Origin: Vombatus ursinus
Lineage: Eukaryota; Chordata; Mammalia; Diprotodontia; Vombatidae
Assembly: GCF_900497805.2 (NCBI RefSeq)
Contig: NW_020954585.1
Coordinates: 46,093,789-46,157,788 of the forward strand
Direction: 5' to 3'
DNA: 64,000 nucleotides
The notes under the pieces are model-generated. The model worked only from the letters and a program-made list of their open reading frames with translations, was not told where the DNA came from and did not search any database. Position numbers and translations under genes: made by a program. Positions 1 to 9,349 of the stretch are shown here, one piece after another; position 1 is the stretch's first letter, and each line of letters starts with the position of its first letter.

Positions 1-84
1 ATCCATCCATCCATCCATCCATCCATCCATCCATCCATCCATCCATCTATCCATCTATCTATCTATGTATCTATCTATCTATCC
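1..84. repeat. ATCC/ATCT tetranucleotide microsatellite
   Basis: About eleven ATCC units pass into ATCT units with one ATGT variant. The array runs off the left edge of the window, so its full length is unknown. Confidence 0.97.
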
Positions 85-149
85 AACCTATCACTCTCTC
101 TATTTGTTTGTCCATCTGTCTCTCTGTTGTTTTCTCTGACCTTCAGACA

Positions 150-330
150 TAGGTGAATGACATACAAAGTTACCGAATCCTAGAACACAGACCTTCTAGT
201 TCAATCATCTCATTTTACATATTAAAAAAAAAACAACACCCAAGCCCAGAGAGCCCAAAATACTTGCCCAGAGTTGTATCTGTCTTGCTAATAACAGAGC
301 TATGACCCAAACCTGGACTTCTTTGTACTG
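150..330 (-). repeat. MIR-like SINE fragment
   Basis: Diverged antisense SINE body: CATCTCATTTTACA, then AGCCCAGAGAG, then CTTGCCCAGAGTTG, matching the reverse complement of the MIR/Ther core. An A-run near 222-232 interrupts it. Nothing else is seen in the stretch up to 540. Confidence 0.55.
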
Positions 331-543
331 TATGACAAATAAACATCCTAGTACCTGACTTGTATTTTCTAGCCCGATGGCCCATCTGTAAATTGGCTAA
401 TGTCACCATACTCCCAGATATGATGATGGAATGTACCTAAGCTAGCATTCCAAGGATGCTAATTACATTCAATGCAATTCCATGAACATTTATTAAGTTT
501 TGGTGTAGGTTCTTGGGGATTTAACATAATCTGTTGTCATCAG

Positions 544-770
544 ATGGGGCAGCTAGAGTGCTGGGCCTGGAGTCAGGAAGACTCATCTTCTTGAGTTCAA
601 ATCTGACCTCAGACACTTACTAACTGAATGACCCTGGACAAGTCACTTCACTGTGTTTGCCTCACTTTCCTCATCTGTAAAATGAGCTGGAGAAGGAAAT
701 GGCAAACCACTCCACTATCTTTGCCAAGAAAACCCCAAATGGGATCACAACAAATCAGACATGACTGAAA
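544..770 (+). repeat. Full-length MAR1-type SINE
   Basis: Head GGGGCAGCTAGAGTGC, tRNA-like body with GAGTTCAAATCTGACCTC, then the MAR1 tail: CCTCATCTGTAAAATGAG, TGGCAAACCACTCC, CCCAAATGGGATCAC and ACATGACTGAAA. The tail separates this class from the shorter WSINE1 type. Confidence 0.85.
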
Positions 771-1256
771 AACTTCCTTCTCCCATCATCAGTGTTTCCC
801 TAGATCCAGCCCTGGACTGACCCTAGACAAAACTGTGAAGAAGGCCACATTAACTTTCATTTCCCCACTTCTTCTCTACTCCCAGACCTTTACTGTAGTG
901 TCCTCAACCCCAATTTAGTACTGGGCCATTCTATGCCCCAAATGTTTCTTTCTCCTTTCTTCCCCATCAGAACTTACTATCCCATATATATCCCATATAG
1001 GTTCTGGATTTTTGCTAGGAAATAGTGGCTTAATCAAATAAACTTCAACAAACATGAGACTTTGGGACTGTGTGATGGCAGTGGTGGTTGGCTGGTGGCC
1101 TTTACAAAAGGTGAAGATATTGTCCCTGGAGAGTCTTCAGAGTGTCGGAAGAGGGGCAATCGCTGACTGTGGGGCAAAAGTCAATGTGTTTACTTCTTTT
1201 CTCCTTCCCACTCCTTCCCTTCCTCACTCCCCCCATTTAGGACCCTGTCACATGAT
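771..1256. other. Unique DNA, no gene seen
   Basis: No repeat family or convincing coding signal was recognised. The 68-codon open frame at 1054-1260 has no similarity I recognise and no exon signals, and is treated as chance. Confidence 0.5.
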
Positions 1257-1257
1257 G

Positions 1258-1522
1258 TAACGGAAGAAGCATGGACTTGGGAGCAGGAAGACCTAGTTTC
1301 AAATACTCCGCTGCTTACTAGCTGTGTAATTCTGAGAAAATAAGTACCTACAGACATATAGAGGGCATAAATATAAAGTAAATCTATACAAAGTAGTTAA
1401 CTGTAAGGTGGTTCTCAAGGAGGTCACTAGCAGAGTCTCAGTTTTCTCATTTATAAAAGGTCATTGGACTTGATGATCTCTAACTAAGGTCCCTTTCAGC
1501 TCTCAGTCTATGATCCTATATC
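1258..1522 (+). repeat. MIR/Ther-like SINE split by an inserted repeat fragment
   Basis: The SINE head and body (GCATGGACTTGGGAGCAGGAAG, shortened here to its class) are at 1270-1340 and the tail (CTCATTTATAAAAGG, GGTCCCTTTCAGCTCTCA) at about 1435-1522. The DNA between about 1345 and 1430 resembles an antisense LINE fragment rather than SINE sequence. Confidence 0.6.
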
Positions 1523-1659
1523 CCACCCTGCCCCCCACCCCAGGCCTTCCTGTACTATTCATAGCACAGAAAGGTGGCAGAAGGGAGAGAAATATTGGGA
1601 TGCTGGGACTTTGGCCTCTGCTCCCTGACATATCTGATCTCATCTCTCTCATCTGATCA

Positions 1660-1757
1660 ATCCAAGGACCCAGGCAGAAGCCTTGGGTTCCAGTCCTGAC
1701 TCTGCCATTAATTAACTTACTGTGTGACCTTAGGCAAGTCACTTTCACTCCATCGGC
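1660..1757 (+). repeat. MIR-like SINE fragment
   Basis: TTGGGTTCCAGTCCTGACTC followed by ACTGTGTGACCTTAGGCAAG and TCACTTTCACT. It is truncated before the tail. An A-rich stretch at 1790-1850 after it may be the end of an L1 but is too short to call. Confidence 0.7.
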
Positions 1758-1859
1758 TTTTTGGCTAGGGGAGGAGAGAGAGGGCTCTATTAGAAAATAT
1801 AAAGGCAAAAAGTATCAATGAAATTTAATTAAAAAAAAAAAAATAAAGTCACAATGTCT

Positions 1860-2520
1860 TGGGTGAGGGGTCAATACATGCTGGGCCAATTCTGAAAGCT
1901 GCCTGGGTAGGGGGCATGGCCCCAAAAAGAGGAGATCACGGCAGGTTGCCAGCACCTGGTCTGAAGTGTCCTGATCATTTCTTCTGTGCCATTCTTATTC
2001 AATGGCTGCTACAGGCCCATTGCCCATGAGTCATTACTTTAAACACCACTGGAAAGGACTATATAAAACCTAATTCCCATTCTGTGTGTAAGGACTGCAC
2101 GTTAAAGTGCTGACACCGAGTTTTTATTATTATTCAGCACTGGATGTATTGATTTTTTTTTTTAACATTCCCTTCCCCTAACATTTTCTGCCCATCCAAT
2201 TGCACTAAAAGGTTTAAGTCAACTCTCTGGCCCAGAAGGGGATTCTGTAACCTAGAATTCTGCCGTGGAGAGAGTAATTTGACATGGGCAGAGCTGCGGG
2301 CAGCTCTGTGTCCTTTCCTCTAAGGAGGTGCCCTTGTATTGACTGCATCCAGGAAGGAGCAGAGCTACCCCAGGGCTATTCAGAGCAGTTTGGAGGGCAC
2401 TGGCCAATCAAGTGGGAGCCCTCATCTTCAGAAATCTGATGGGGAGTGGGGGGCACAAAGTCTGAGAAGGGAGTTGTAGAGATAGTGAACAGGAATGGGA
2501 GTTAAGAAAACAAGACAGTG
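1860..2520. other. Unique DNA, no gene seen
   Basis: Repeat-free apart from a T-run near 2150. The segment 1930-2075 has the mixed-composition, low-CpG look of ordinary unique DNA. No coding frame of note. Confidence 0.5.
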
Positions 2521-2528
2521 GGGTTTAT

Positions 2529-2674
2529 AAAGGAGGGAGGGAAGGAGGGAAGGAAAGGAGGGAGGAAGGAAAAGAGGGATGGAGGGAGGAAGGAAGGAAG
2601 GAAAGAAAGGAGGAAGGGAAAAAGGAAAGAATGTAGGAAGAAAGGAAGGGAGGGAGGGAAGAAGGAAGGAAGAA
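2529..2674. repeat. Purine-only tract (GGAA/GGGA)n
   Basis: 146 bases with only three pyrimidines (2580, 2632, 2634). It is an imperfect GGAA/GGGA microsatellite of the kind able to adopt triplex structure. The lysine/glycine/arginine-rich and proline/serine-rich frames across it are artefacts of the repeat. Confidence 0.95.
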
Positions 2675-2679
2675 CACAT

Positions 2680-3052
2680 TCAAAGGCCTACAATATGCCA
2701 TACACTATGCTAAGTGCTTTACAAATATCATCTCATTTGATCTTCACAACAACCCTGGGAGGTAGGTGCTATTATTATCACCCCCATTTTACAGATGCAG
2801 AAGCTGAGGCCCAGAGAGATTAAGTGATGTATCCAAGATGACCCAGGTGGTAACTTGGCAGAGCCACGATTTAGACCCATGCTCTTTGACTCCAGGATCA
2901 ATGTTCTTTCTACTGCAGGGAACTCACTGGGAACTGAGAGGTTGAAGTGACTTGCCCAGGGTCACACAGCCAGTGTGTGTCAGTGTGCCTGGGTCTTGAA
3001 CCCAGGCCTTTTGGACTCCAAGGCTCTTTTGCTGCTTTGCTGTGCTGCTTCT
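2680..3052 (-). repeat. Two antisense MIR/Ther-like SINEs, head to tail
   Basis: The first copy (about 2680-2922) has the L2-like tail in antisense (TCTCATTTGATCTTCACAAC, GGGAGGTAGGTGCTATTATT) then CATTTTACAGATG. The second (2935-3052) has only the body: GTGACTTGCCCAGGGTCACA and GAACCCAGGCCTT. Confidence 0.85.
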
Positions 3053-3470
3053 CACAACCCACCTAGACATCTATCTGGCCCAGTTGGCCCACTCCTTCGG
3101 TGGTCTAGGTGCCCTTCTGGGCAGCACACCTGAGCAGGTGGTCAGATAACTTGGTGAATAGTTCAAGGACAGCTTTATGACTTATCTAGAAATTACATAG
3201 GTTCAGCTTTGCTTTTAACTGGTTCATTGAGTGCTTCCCCCTTCCCCTTTGAAACTTGGATTCACGTCACAGTTCAGCAATAAAATTAATTCTCCAGTTG
3301 AGCTGGGGCTTCAGCAAAATATCCTGGCTCATTCCAGTTCGTGATCTCTCTTTGTTCAAGTCCTGCTTGAAAACAGAACCAGAATTTGCTTCATTTTTCA
3401 TTACAACAGGTATAGTGCCGGGGGAGACACATTGAAAACTAAGATCTAGTCCTGGCTCCCATTCAAGACT
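3053..3470. other. Unique DNA, possibly conserved
   Basis: No repeat recognised. The AT-rich central part (3190-3400) lacks tandem structure and reads like unconstrained or mildly constrained intergenic DNA. No exon signal. Confidence 0.4.
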
Positions 3471-3499
3471 CTAACAAGCCTTTATTTATTTATTTATTA

Positions 3500-3652
3500 A
3501 CTTTTTTTTTTTAGTGAGGCAATGGGGTTAAGTGACTTGCCCAAGGTCATGCAGCTAGTACGTGTCAAGTGTTTAGTCTGAGGCCGGATTTGAATTCAGG
3601 TCCTCCTAACTTCAGGGCTGGTGCTGTATCCACTGCGCCACCTAGCTGCCCC
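3500..3652 (-). repeat. WSINE1-type SINE
   Basis: Antisense copy: T-tract, GTGAGGCAATGGGGTTAAGT, GTCAAGTGTTTAGTCTGAGG and the head CGCCACCTAGCTGCCCC. CTAACAAGC occurs just before (3471-3479) and just after (3654-3662), consistent with target-site duplication. It sits at the end of an L2. Confidence 0.9.
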
Positions 3653-3653
3653 A

Positions 3654-3972
3654 CTAACAAGCATTTATTAAGCACTGACTGTGTGCAAGGCACTGTGCTC
3701 AGGAGGGATACAAAAATAAAACAAGGTCTCAAGGAGCCAATGTCCTTCTAGCGTCTCCTATGATACTATATAAATAGATAAATATACAGGGTAATATGAG
3801 GAGAGAGAAACCTCTAACACCTTGGGGAAATCAGGAAAAGGAGGGGTTACCTGAGCTGAGCCTTAAAGGAAGCCTAGGAATTATAAGCAGTGGATATAAG
3901 GAGCAAGTGTGTTCCAGGTATGAGAAGACAATCCAGGCAAAAATTCAGATGGAAAGTCAAGTGTGGTGTGGC
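3654..3972 (-). repeat. L2 LINE 3' region
   Basis: Antisense L2 end: AACAAGCATTTATTAAGCAC, AAGGCACTGTGCTC, then TCAAGGAGCCAATG and GAGCCTTAAAGGAAGCC. These match the reverse complement of the L2 3' untranslated region. Confidence 0.85.
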
Positions 3973-4072
3973 CACTGACTGACTATGTGACCTTGGAGAA
4001 AAAGCCCCTCCTACTTGTATCTAGGTTTCCTCCTCTGTAAAGGGAAGGGACTGAAAAGGGTGTTTTCTAAGG
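3973..4072 (+). repeat. MIR-like SINE fragment
   Basis: GACTATGTGACCTTGGAG followed by TTTCCTCCTCTGTAAAGGG and TTTCTAAGGTC, a worn body and tail without the head. Confidence 0.55.
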
Positions 4073-4744
4073 TCGCCCGCGGACCCCCACTCCCCATAGT
4101 GGTCAGGAACTTCCCAGAAGCCAGGAGTTCTTAGTTTCCTTCCCTGTAGATCCTGAGATACTTGAAGCTCATCCATTTAGAAAATATTCCACCCCACACG
4201 CCCATGCCTCCTCCACCACCATTTCAAATATGCAATTTCCCCCTGAAGTTTCCCTAAGCAAAACACTGGCCCCACTTCCCCACGGAACCAAGCACTTAGG
4301 AAAATAAACTTAATTACTAGAGACAGGAGCCTCTACTACTCCAGAACCTGTTAATAGTTCTGGTCTCTTTATTCAGCATTAGGAGCATGACCCTATTACA
4401 AACCACGCTTGCTATGTTAATATGTTACCAGACCAATCACTCACATGAATATTTTATGTACATTTACTTGCTAAACTCCAGGAAAAGAAAAACCCCAAGA
4501 CAAAACATAGACACAAAGAAATAAAAAAAAAATTGAAACCAGAAATTCCAGAGAAGAGTAGGACTTTTTGCTTTTTAATAAAGCCTGCCTTGTCTCTAGC
4601 CCTCTGCAAGCAAGGATCCTAAAGGACTTTATTATACCCATTTTACAGAAGATTACAGTGCATGTTATTTTCATCTAGGTGCTCCAAGCACTTGTATCAG
4701 GAGCCTGATCTTTGGAGTTTCCATCCCTACTGAAATGTTCAGTC
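4073..4744. other. Mostly unique DNA
   Basis: No gene. A short MIR-like piece (TTATACCCATTTTACAGAAG) lies near 4630-4650. Two antisense frames of 60-140 codons cross here, but the longer one runs through the SINE and the hairpin to its right. Confidence 0.45.
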
Positions 4745-4947
4745 ACTAAAGTTGTGGTTTGTCCTTCATTCTCGAAGAGGACCATGATATCAGGAAGATG
4801 ATGCCACGAATCTAATTGCCCTGACCACCAACTCAATCTGAGCTCATGATCAAGCTTTATTGGGTTGGTGGTCAGGGCAATTAGACTCAGTTTATAAATG
4901 GGGAAGGAGACTGTGAGGAACTCATGATATTCTACAAATGAGGTGCA
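4745..4947 (+). repeat. Marsupial interspersed repeat (family uncertain), 5' part, with internal hairpin
   Basis: Begins GTTTGTCCTTCATTCTCGAA then GAGGACCATGATATCAGGAA. The same start occurs at about 12100 (+) and in antisense near 6590, so this is a dispersed family. After about 4810 the copy departs from the others because of an inverted duplication. Confidence 0.6.
4811..4885. repeat. Inverted repeat with 27-bp arms
   Basis: Arms 4811-4837 and 4859-4885 pair at 26 of 27 positions (the only miss is a T/G at 4833/4863), around a 21-bp loop. Read on one strand this is a long hairpin. The outer 22 bp are perfect: TCTAATTGCCCTGACC begins the left arm. Confidence 0.95.
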
Positions 4948-4960
4948 AGATAATTTGGGG

Positions 4961-5110
4961 GGACAGCTAGGTGGTGCAGTGGATAGAGCACTGGCCCTGA
5001 AGTCAGGAGGACCTGAGTTCAAATCCAGCCTCAGACACTTGACACTTGCTAGCTGTGTGACCCTAGGCAAGTCACTTAACCCCAACTACCTAAGCAAAAA
5101 AAAAAAAAAA
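4961..5110 (+). repeat. WSINE1-type SINE with target-site duplication
   Basis: Head GGACAGCTAGGTGGTGCAGT, body to TCACTTAACCCC, then a poly-A tail. AGATAATTTGGGG occurs immediately before (4948-4960) and after (5111-5123), a clear duplication of the target, marking it as comparatively young. Confidence 0.95.
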
Positions 5111-5337
5111 AGATAATTTGGGGGAAGGCATTAATGATGCACTAACAGCTGGAGAATCAATGAAGGCCTTATGTACAAGGCGGCACAAGCTAGAGATTCC
5201 AACACAACCCTGCTAAGAGGCAGAAGCTAGACTAAATCAATGGTTCCCACTGAGGGATTCTTAAACTCCTTCACATTTACGGCCCAAGGCATTCATGTGA
5301 AAAGTTATTTAATGGTGCTTTAAGAAGTAAGTGATTG

Positions 5338-5597
5338 GGGGCAGGTTGGTGATGCAGTGGACAGAGCACCAGCCCTGGAGTGAGGGGAACCTGACTTCAA
5401 ATCTGGCCTCAGACATTTACTAGCTGTGTGATCCTGACCAAGTCACTTGACCCTGTTTGCCTCAGTTTCCTCATCTGTAAAATGAGCTGGAGAAAGAAAT
5501 GGCAAACCACTCCAGTATCTTTTCCAGAAAAAACAAAACAAAACAAAACCCAAATGGGGTCACAAAGAGGACATGACTGAAAGGACTGAGCAACAAC
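5338..5597 (+). repeat. MAR1-type SINE
   Basis: Full-length copy with the MAR1 tail (GGCAAACCACTCCAGTATC, AAATGGGGTCACAAAGAG, CATGACTGAAAGGACTGAGC) and a CAAAA-rich expansion at about 5528-5550. Confidence 0.9.
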
Positions 5598-5599
5598 AA

Positions 5600-5858
5600 A
5601 TGAAAGAAATCAGGGAGGTCAGTTGTCCAAGCAGAGGAGGGAAAATGGTCTGGGTATGGGGGACAGCCAGAGAAAATGACCAGGGCCTGAAACAACCAGG
5701 AGGCAAGTGTCGCTGGATCAAAGAGTACGAGTCTTGGAGTAAGGCGTAAGAAGACTAGACAGGTAGAAGGGAGCTAGGTTAGGAAGGGCTTTAAATGCCA
5801 AGCAGAGGATTTTGTATTTGATTCTGGAGGCCATAGGGAGCCACAGGAGTTTAAGGAA
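5600..5858 (-). repeat. L2 LINE fragment
   Basis: Antisense L2: GGGGGACAGCCAGAGAAAAT, AAGAAGACTAGACAGGTAG, GGCTTTAAATGCCAAGCAGA and CATAGGGAGCCACAGGAG. The reverse complement reads as the L2 segment with CTCCAGTGGCTCCCTATT-type sequence. Confidence 0.85.
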
Positions 5859-5959
5859 TTTAAGAATATAAACTCCTTACAAGTAGAGATTTTCTCTACA
5901 ATGTTCCACGCTAAGAACCCTCATCTTCCCCTTCCCCTGCAGCTTTTCAGCTGCATTTT

Positions 5960-6150
5960 ATGTCTTATATTCCTCCATAAGCTACCTGAGGTCAGGGCCT
6001 GTCTTTCTATCTGCTCATAATTGTATTACCAGCACTTAGCACAGGGTCTGGCACATAGTAACCACTTAAATGCTTGTTGGCTTGACTTAAGGGTTTTATA
6101 TCTCCAACGCCTGGCTCAGAGCTCAGCACATCATAGGCATTCGATGATAA
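5960..6150 (+). repeat. L2 3' ends, two partial copies
   Basis: First copy ends AGCACAGGGTCTGGCACATA then TAAATGCTTGTTGGC (to about 6085). A second, shorter copy (CTGGCTCAGAGCTCAGCACA) follows directly. Confidence 0.75.
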
Positions 6151-6177
6151 AGATTATGGGTAAATGTGTAGATTTTC

Positions 6178-6400
6178 AGAGTCATCGGCATAGATAAAAT
6201 TTAAAATGAAGTTCATGGGAGATAATAGAGTAGAGAGGACGCAAAGATAGAAAAGAAGAAGCCCCAGGACAGAGCCTGGGAGACACCCATGGTTGAAGGT
6301 GAGACTGCACCTTGGGTGAATGGAACTACAGGCAATGTCTGATACCTCAGAGACATCATGGAGGGTAAGGACCTAAAAAGAAGCTATTGCATAAAGAGAT
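6178..6400 (-). repeat. L2 LINE ORF2 fragment (reverse transcriptase part)
   Basis: On the minus strand the segment near 6280-6180 corresponds to the L2 region around the reverse-transcriptase GSVLGP and YADD blocks (plus strand: CCCAGGACAGAGCCTGGGAG and GAGTCATCGGCATAGATAAA). It is decayed and not translatable as a protein. Confidence 0.6.
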
Positions 6401-6404
6401 ACTT

Positions 6405-6600
6405 TGGTGACTGGCTGGGCCATCTCCAGTTGTCCTGATCTGTATCTGGCTACTGAACCCAAATGGCTGTGAAGGAGAAAGTGAGGCTGGTGACTTTGCA
6501 CAGCCCTGCCTCACGTAAAACCAATTCAGTTGCAAGTCATGGCATCATCTTCCTGATGTCATGGTCCTGTTTAAGAAGGAAGGACAAACAACGTTAGTGA
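6405..6600 (-). repeat. Marsupial interspersed repeat, antisense copy
   Basis: Reverse complement of the family also at 4745 and 12090: GGCCATCTCCAGTTGTCCTG, GGTGACTTTGCACAGCC, GCAAGTCATGGCATCATCTT and GAAGGACAAACAACG mark it. Confidence 0.7.
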
Positions 6601-6904
6601 CTGAACAGACCTTTTTCAGTAGGGATGGAAACTCAAAAGAAATGTGAGATGTGCATCCAAAGGATGGAAACCTCATTGTAAAGGGTGGTGAGACAGTGGA
6701 GGCTGCCACTGTAGACCACTCTTTCTAGGAGCTTCGCCGTGAATGGGAGGTGACAGATAGGACAAAAACTTGGGGAGGTGTACCCTCTACTCTGCAGACT
6801 GGAATTCTCCCTGTCTCTTGGCAATATTCACATTCCCATTTTCAGGTCTTTGTACAAGTAATTCCCTTCATTTGGAATAACTTCTCTCCTTCCCCACCCC
6901 TATA
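6601..6904. other. Unique DNA, no gene seen
   Basis: No repeat recognised with confidence; TTGTACAAGTAATTCCCTTC near 6850 may be part of an L2. The 63-codon antisense frame here has no recognisable similarity. Confidence 0.4.
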
Positions 6905-7250
6905 TACCTAGAGGCTGCTAGGTAGCCCAGTGAATAGAGCACTGGACCTGGAATTAGGAAAATTTTAGTTCAAATCTAGCCTAAGATACTTACTAGTTGT
7001 GTGACCCTGGGCAAGTCACTTACTGTATGCTTCAGTTTCCTCATCTGTAAAACGAGCTGGAGAAGGAAATGTCATGCTACTCCAATATCTTTGCCAAAAA
7101 CAAACGAAAACAAACCAAAACCAAAAACAACAACGAAAAACAGCCCAAATGGGGTCACAAAGAGTCAGACATGACTGAGTTGTAAGGATAAAATGAGATG
7201 TTTGTAAAGTGCTTTATAAACTTTAAAGTGCTATATAAATGCTAGCTATT
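6905..7250 (+). repeat. MAR1-type SINE followed by a Ther-like tail
   Basis: Body with TGTGTGACCCTGGGCAAGTC, MAR1 tail with CAAA-rich expansion (7095-7140) and ACATGACTGAGTTG near 7170. The following TTTGTAAAGTGCTTTATAAA and GTGCTATATAAATGCTAGC are the L2-like tail of a different SINE, so this is a composite or a younger SINE within an older one. Confidence 0.8.
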
Positions 7251-7289
7251 TTTTTTTTTTTTATCATTACACTTCCTCCCCCATTCATT

Positions 7290-7500
7290 TTCCTGAACCT
7301 TATCCTTCCTTCCAGGTCTAGCTAAAGTACTATCTCTTTCAATCCAGCAAGTATTTATTAATCCCCTGCTTTGTACAAGTCATTGTGGGATATCTGGGTA
7401 TACAAAGACAAAAAAAAATATATCTTTTGCCCTCAGGGGGCTTACATAGAACATGTAAACAGATAAGTATATACTTGAAAAACTGAGGAGGGAAAGAATA
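7290..7500 (-). repeat. L2 fragments
   Basis: Antisense end at 7340-7500: CAAGTATTTATTAATCCCCT, then CCCTCAGGGGGCTTACATAG and AAACAGATAAGTATATAC. The 50 bases before it resemble a sense L2 piece. Confidence 0.65.
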
Positions 7501-7639
7501 TCAATAACTAAAGCTTCCTTGCAATCTTCCCTCCATATACACAGCCTCCACACTCAAATCTCTCTCTCTTCAGAAGCTCTAGGGTAATTACTGTCAGTAT
7601 TACTCATGGGACAGAGAGCTGCCTCTTGTTTTTCTTTTT

Positions 7640-8165
7640 TATTCCAATAATTTTTATATGATATCTTTTTTTTTATAAAACTTAGATTTCCCTGTATCCT
7701 TCCCCCCCCCAGAAAATTATTTCTTTTAATAAAGAAGAAACAATGGGGAAAACAGTTTTATAGAACCATCATATGCACCATCATATTGAAAGTCTGATTT
7801 CATATGCTGTGTTTTGTACCCATGGTGTCTCACCTTTCTGCAAAGAGGGTAGGGAGGTGTCTTCTCCTATATCTTCTTTGGGGCCAAGGTTGCTCATTAT
7901 AATTCTGTAGCATTCAATTTCAATGGTTTTGTTATTGTTCTTTCCACTTATTTACATTGTAGTAGTCATGATGTCTCTTGTTTTCCTGCTTACTTCACTT
8001 TGCATCCATTTGTATAAGTCTTCCCATGCTTCTCTTGGTTTCTCACAGCACAGTAATATCCCATTACTTTCATGTACCACAATACGGTTAGTCATTCCTC
8101 AATCGATGGGCATCTATTTTGTCTCCAGTTCTTTGCTACTATAAAAAGTTCAGTTCTAAACATTG
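7640..8165 (-). repeat. L1 LINE 3' part
   Basis: Antisense marsupial L1: 3' untranslated region (CCCATGGTGTCTCACC, TTCTGCAAAGAGGGTAGG) followed by the ORF2 C-terminal part (TCTCACAGCACAGTAATATC, CAATCGATGGGCATCTATTT). Reverse-complemented, the latter gives the L1 C-terminal pattern around a conserved tryptophan and tyrosine block. Confidence 0.75.
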
Positions 8166-8189
8166 CCTCATCTCCTTAATTATTTTTAT

Positions 8190-8469
8190 GTGTGTATTAT
8201 CTTGTCTTTTTTTTCTCCCCTTACTCTACTTCTGACTTTCTGGATTTTGCCATTGTACCTTGGCTTTCTTCAGCAAATTCTTTCAGAGCCTATGACTTTC
8301 TCACCCTAGAAGATCTCTCCTCCCCTGTGGCCCCTTTCTCCCACATATTACTTCCTCTCCGGAACCTCCATTTTGAGGCAGGACCCTGGCCAGCCATCCT
8401 TCATTCTTTTTCAGACACTGCCACTGTCTCTCTAAACTTTGCCACTGTCTCCCCCAACTCCTTTTCAAT
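8190..8469. other. Unique DNA, no gene seen
   Basis: C/T-rich. The 120-codon frame at 8192-8554 runs into an L2 end and is not considered real. Confidence 0.4.
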
Positions 8470-8700
8470 TCCTTTTTATCTGGTGTCTCCTCCATTAGAA
8501 TGTAAACCCCTTGATGTCCTTCTTTATTCTTGTATTTTTATGCTTGGTGCTTAGAAGTGCCTGGCACATATAAGCACTTAATAAATATTTCTTGACTTCA
8601 CTTGTCTTTCCAATTACGTTGAGAGTTCCAAGAGGGCAAGGACCATAGCATGGATTTCTTAGTATTCTTCACGGTGTCATTAAATAAAGACGTACTGAGT
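8470..8700 (+). repeat. Two L2 3' ends
   Basis: Copy one: TTAGAATGTAAACCCCTTGA, GTGCCTGGCACATATAAGCA, CTTAATAAATATTTCTTGAC. Copy two (8610-8700) is poorer: AGTTCCAAGAGGGCAAGGAC and CATTAAATAAAGACGTACTG. Confidence 0.8.
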
Positions 8701-8799
8701 GATCACCATAGACCAGTTCATTTGAACAGCTCTTGAAACTCACGCTAGGTGGGGCACCATTTGCAGCCTCCCATGGAAGAGGGAAGCAGAGTCAGGATG

Positions 8800-9000
8800 G
8801 TGCATCATAGTGCATACAGCGATGGCCTTGGAGTTAGGAAGGCCTAGTGTCAAACTGCACATGCTGAATGAGGACGCTGGACATGTCACCTAATCTCTTA
8901 GGGTCCAGGCACCTCTCTTAAGGCTGTAAATTACAAAGCAAAAAGCTAATCTGTTTCATAGAGAGAGTTTCCTTACTGGGAGTTCTCTAAACCAATGAAA
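8800..9000 (+). repeat. SINE with an unusual tail, copy 1
   Basis: SINE body (TGGCCTTGGAGTTAGGAAGG) followed by a tail with AAGGCTGTAAATTACAAAGC, CTAATCTGTTTCATAGAGAG and AGTTTCCTTACTGGGAGTTC. The same tail follows a SINE at 54590-54795, so it is a subfamily feature. Confidence 0.65.
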
Positions 9001-9047
9001 TTATAGGAGACAGGATAGAGAAAGATTAAATTCATTGAATCACTGAA

Positions 9048-9345
9048 TAATCACTTTGCAAATAGTATCTCATCTGCAACTCACAACAACCTTCTGGGGT
9101 AGGTGCTGTTATTATCATCACCCCCATTTTACTGTTGAAAAAACTGAGGTTAAATGACTTTCCCAGGATCACCCAGCTAGTAGGTGTCTGAGGTCAGAGG
9201 TGAACTCATTAGAACTTGAAGGGACTTTAAAGGCCACATAGTCTAACCTTTTCACTTTATAGAGGAGGAAACTGAGGCCCAGAGAGGTTAAATGATTTAT
9301 CCAAGGTCACACCGCTAGTGTTAGAGACAGGTCTAAAATCTAATC
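9048..9345 (-). repeat. Two antisense MIR/Ther-like SINEs
   Basis: First copy about 9048-9208 (GGGGTAGGTGCTGTTATT, CATTTTACTGTTGAAAAAAC). Second about 9209-9345 (GAACTTGAAGGGACTTTAAA, GAGGAGGAAACTGAGGCCCA). Confidence 0.85.
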
Positions 9346-9349
9346 TTTT

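Noticed and set aside
2428-2823. Lysine/glycine-rich and serine/proline-rich frames
   Set aside because: Both strands of a GGAA/GGGA purine tract.
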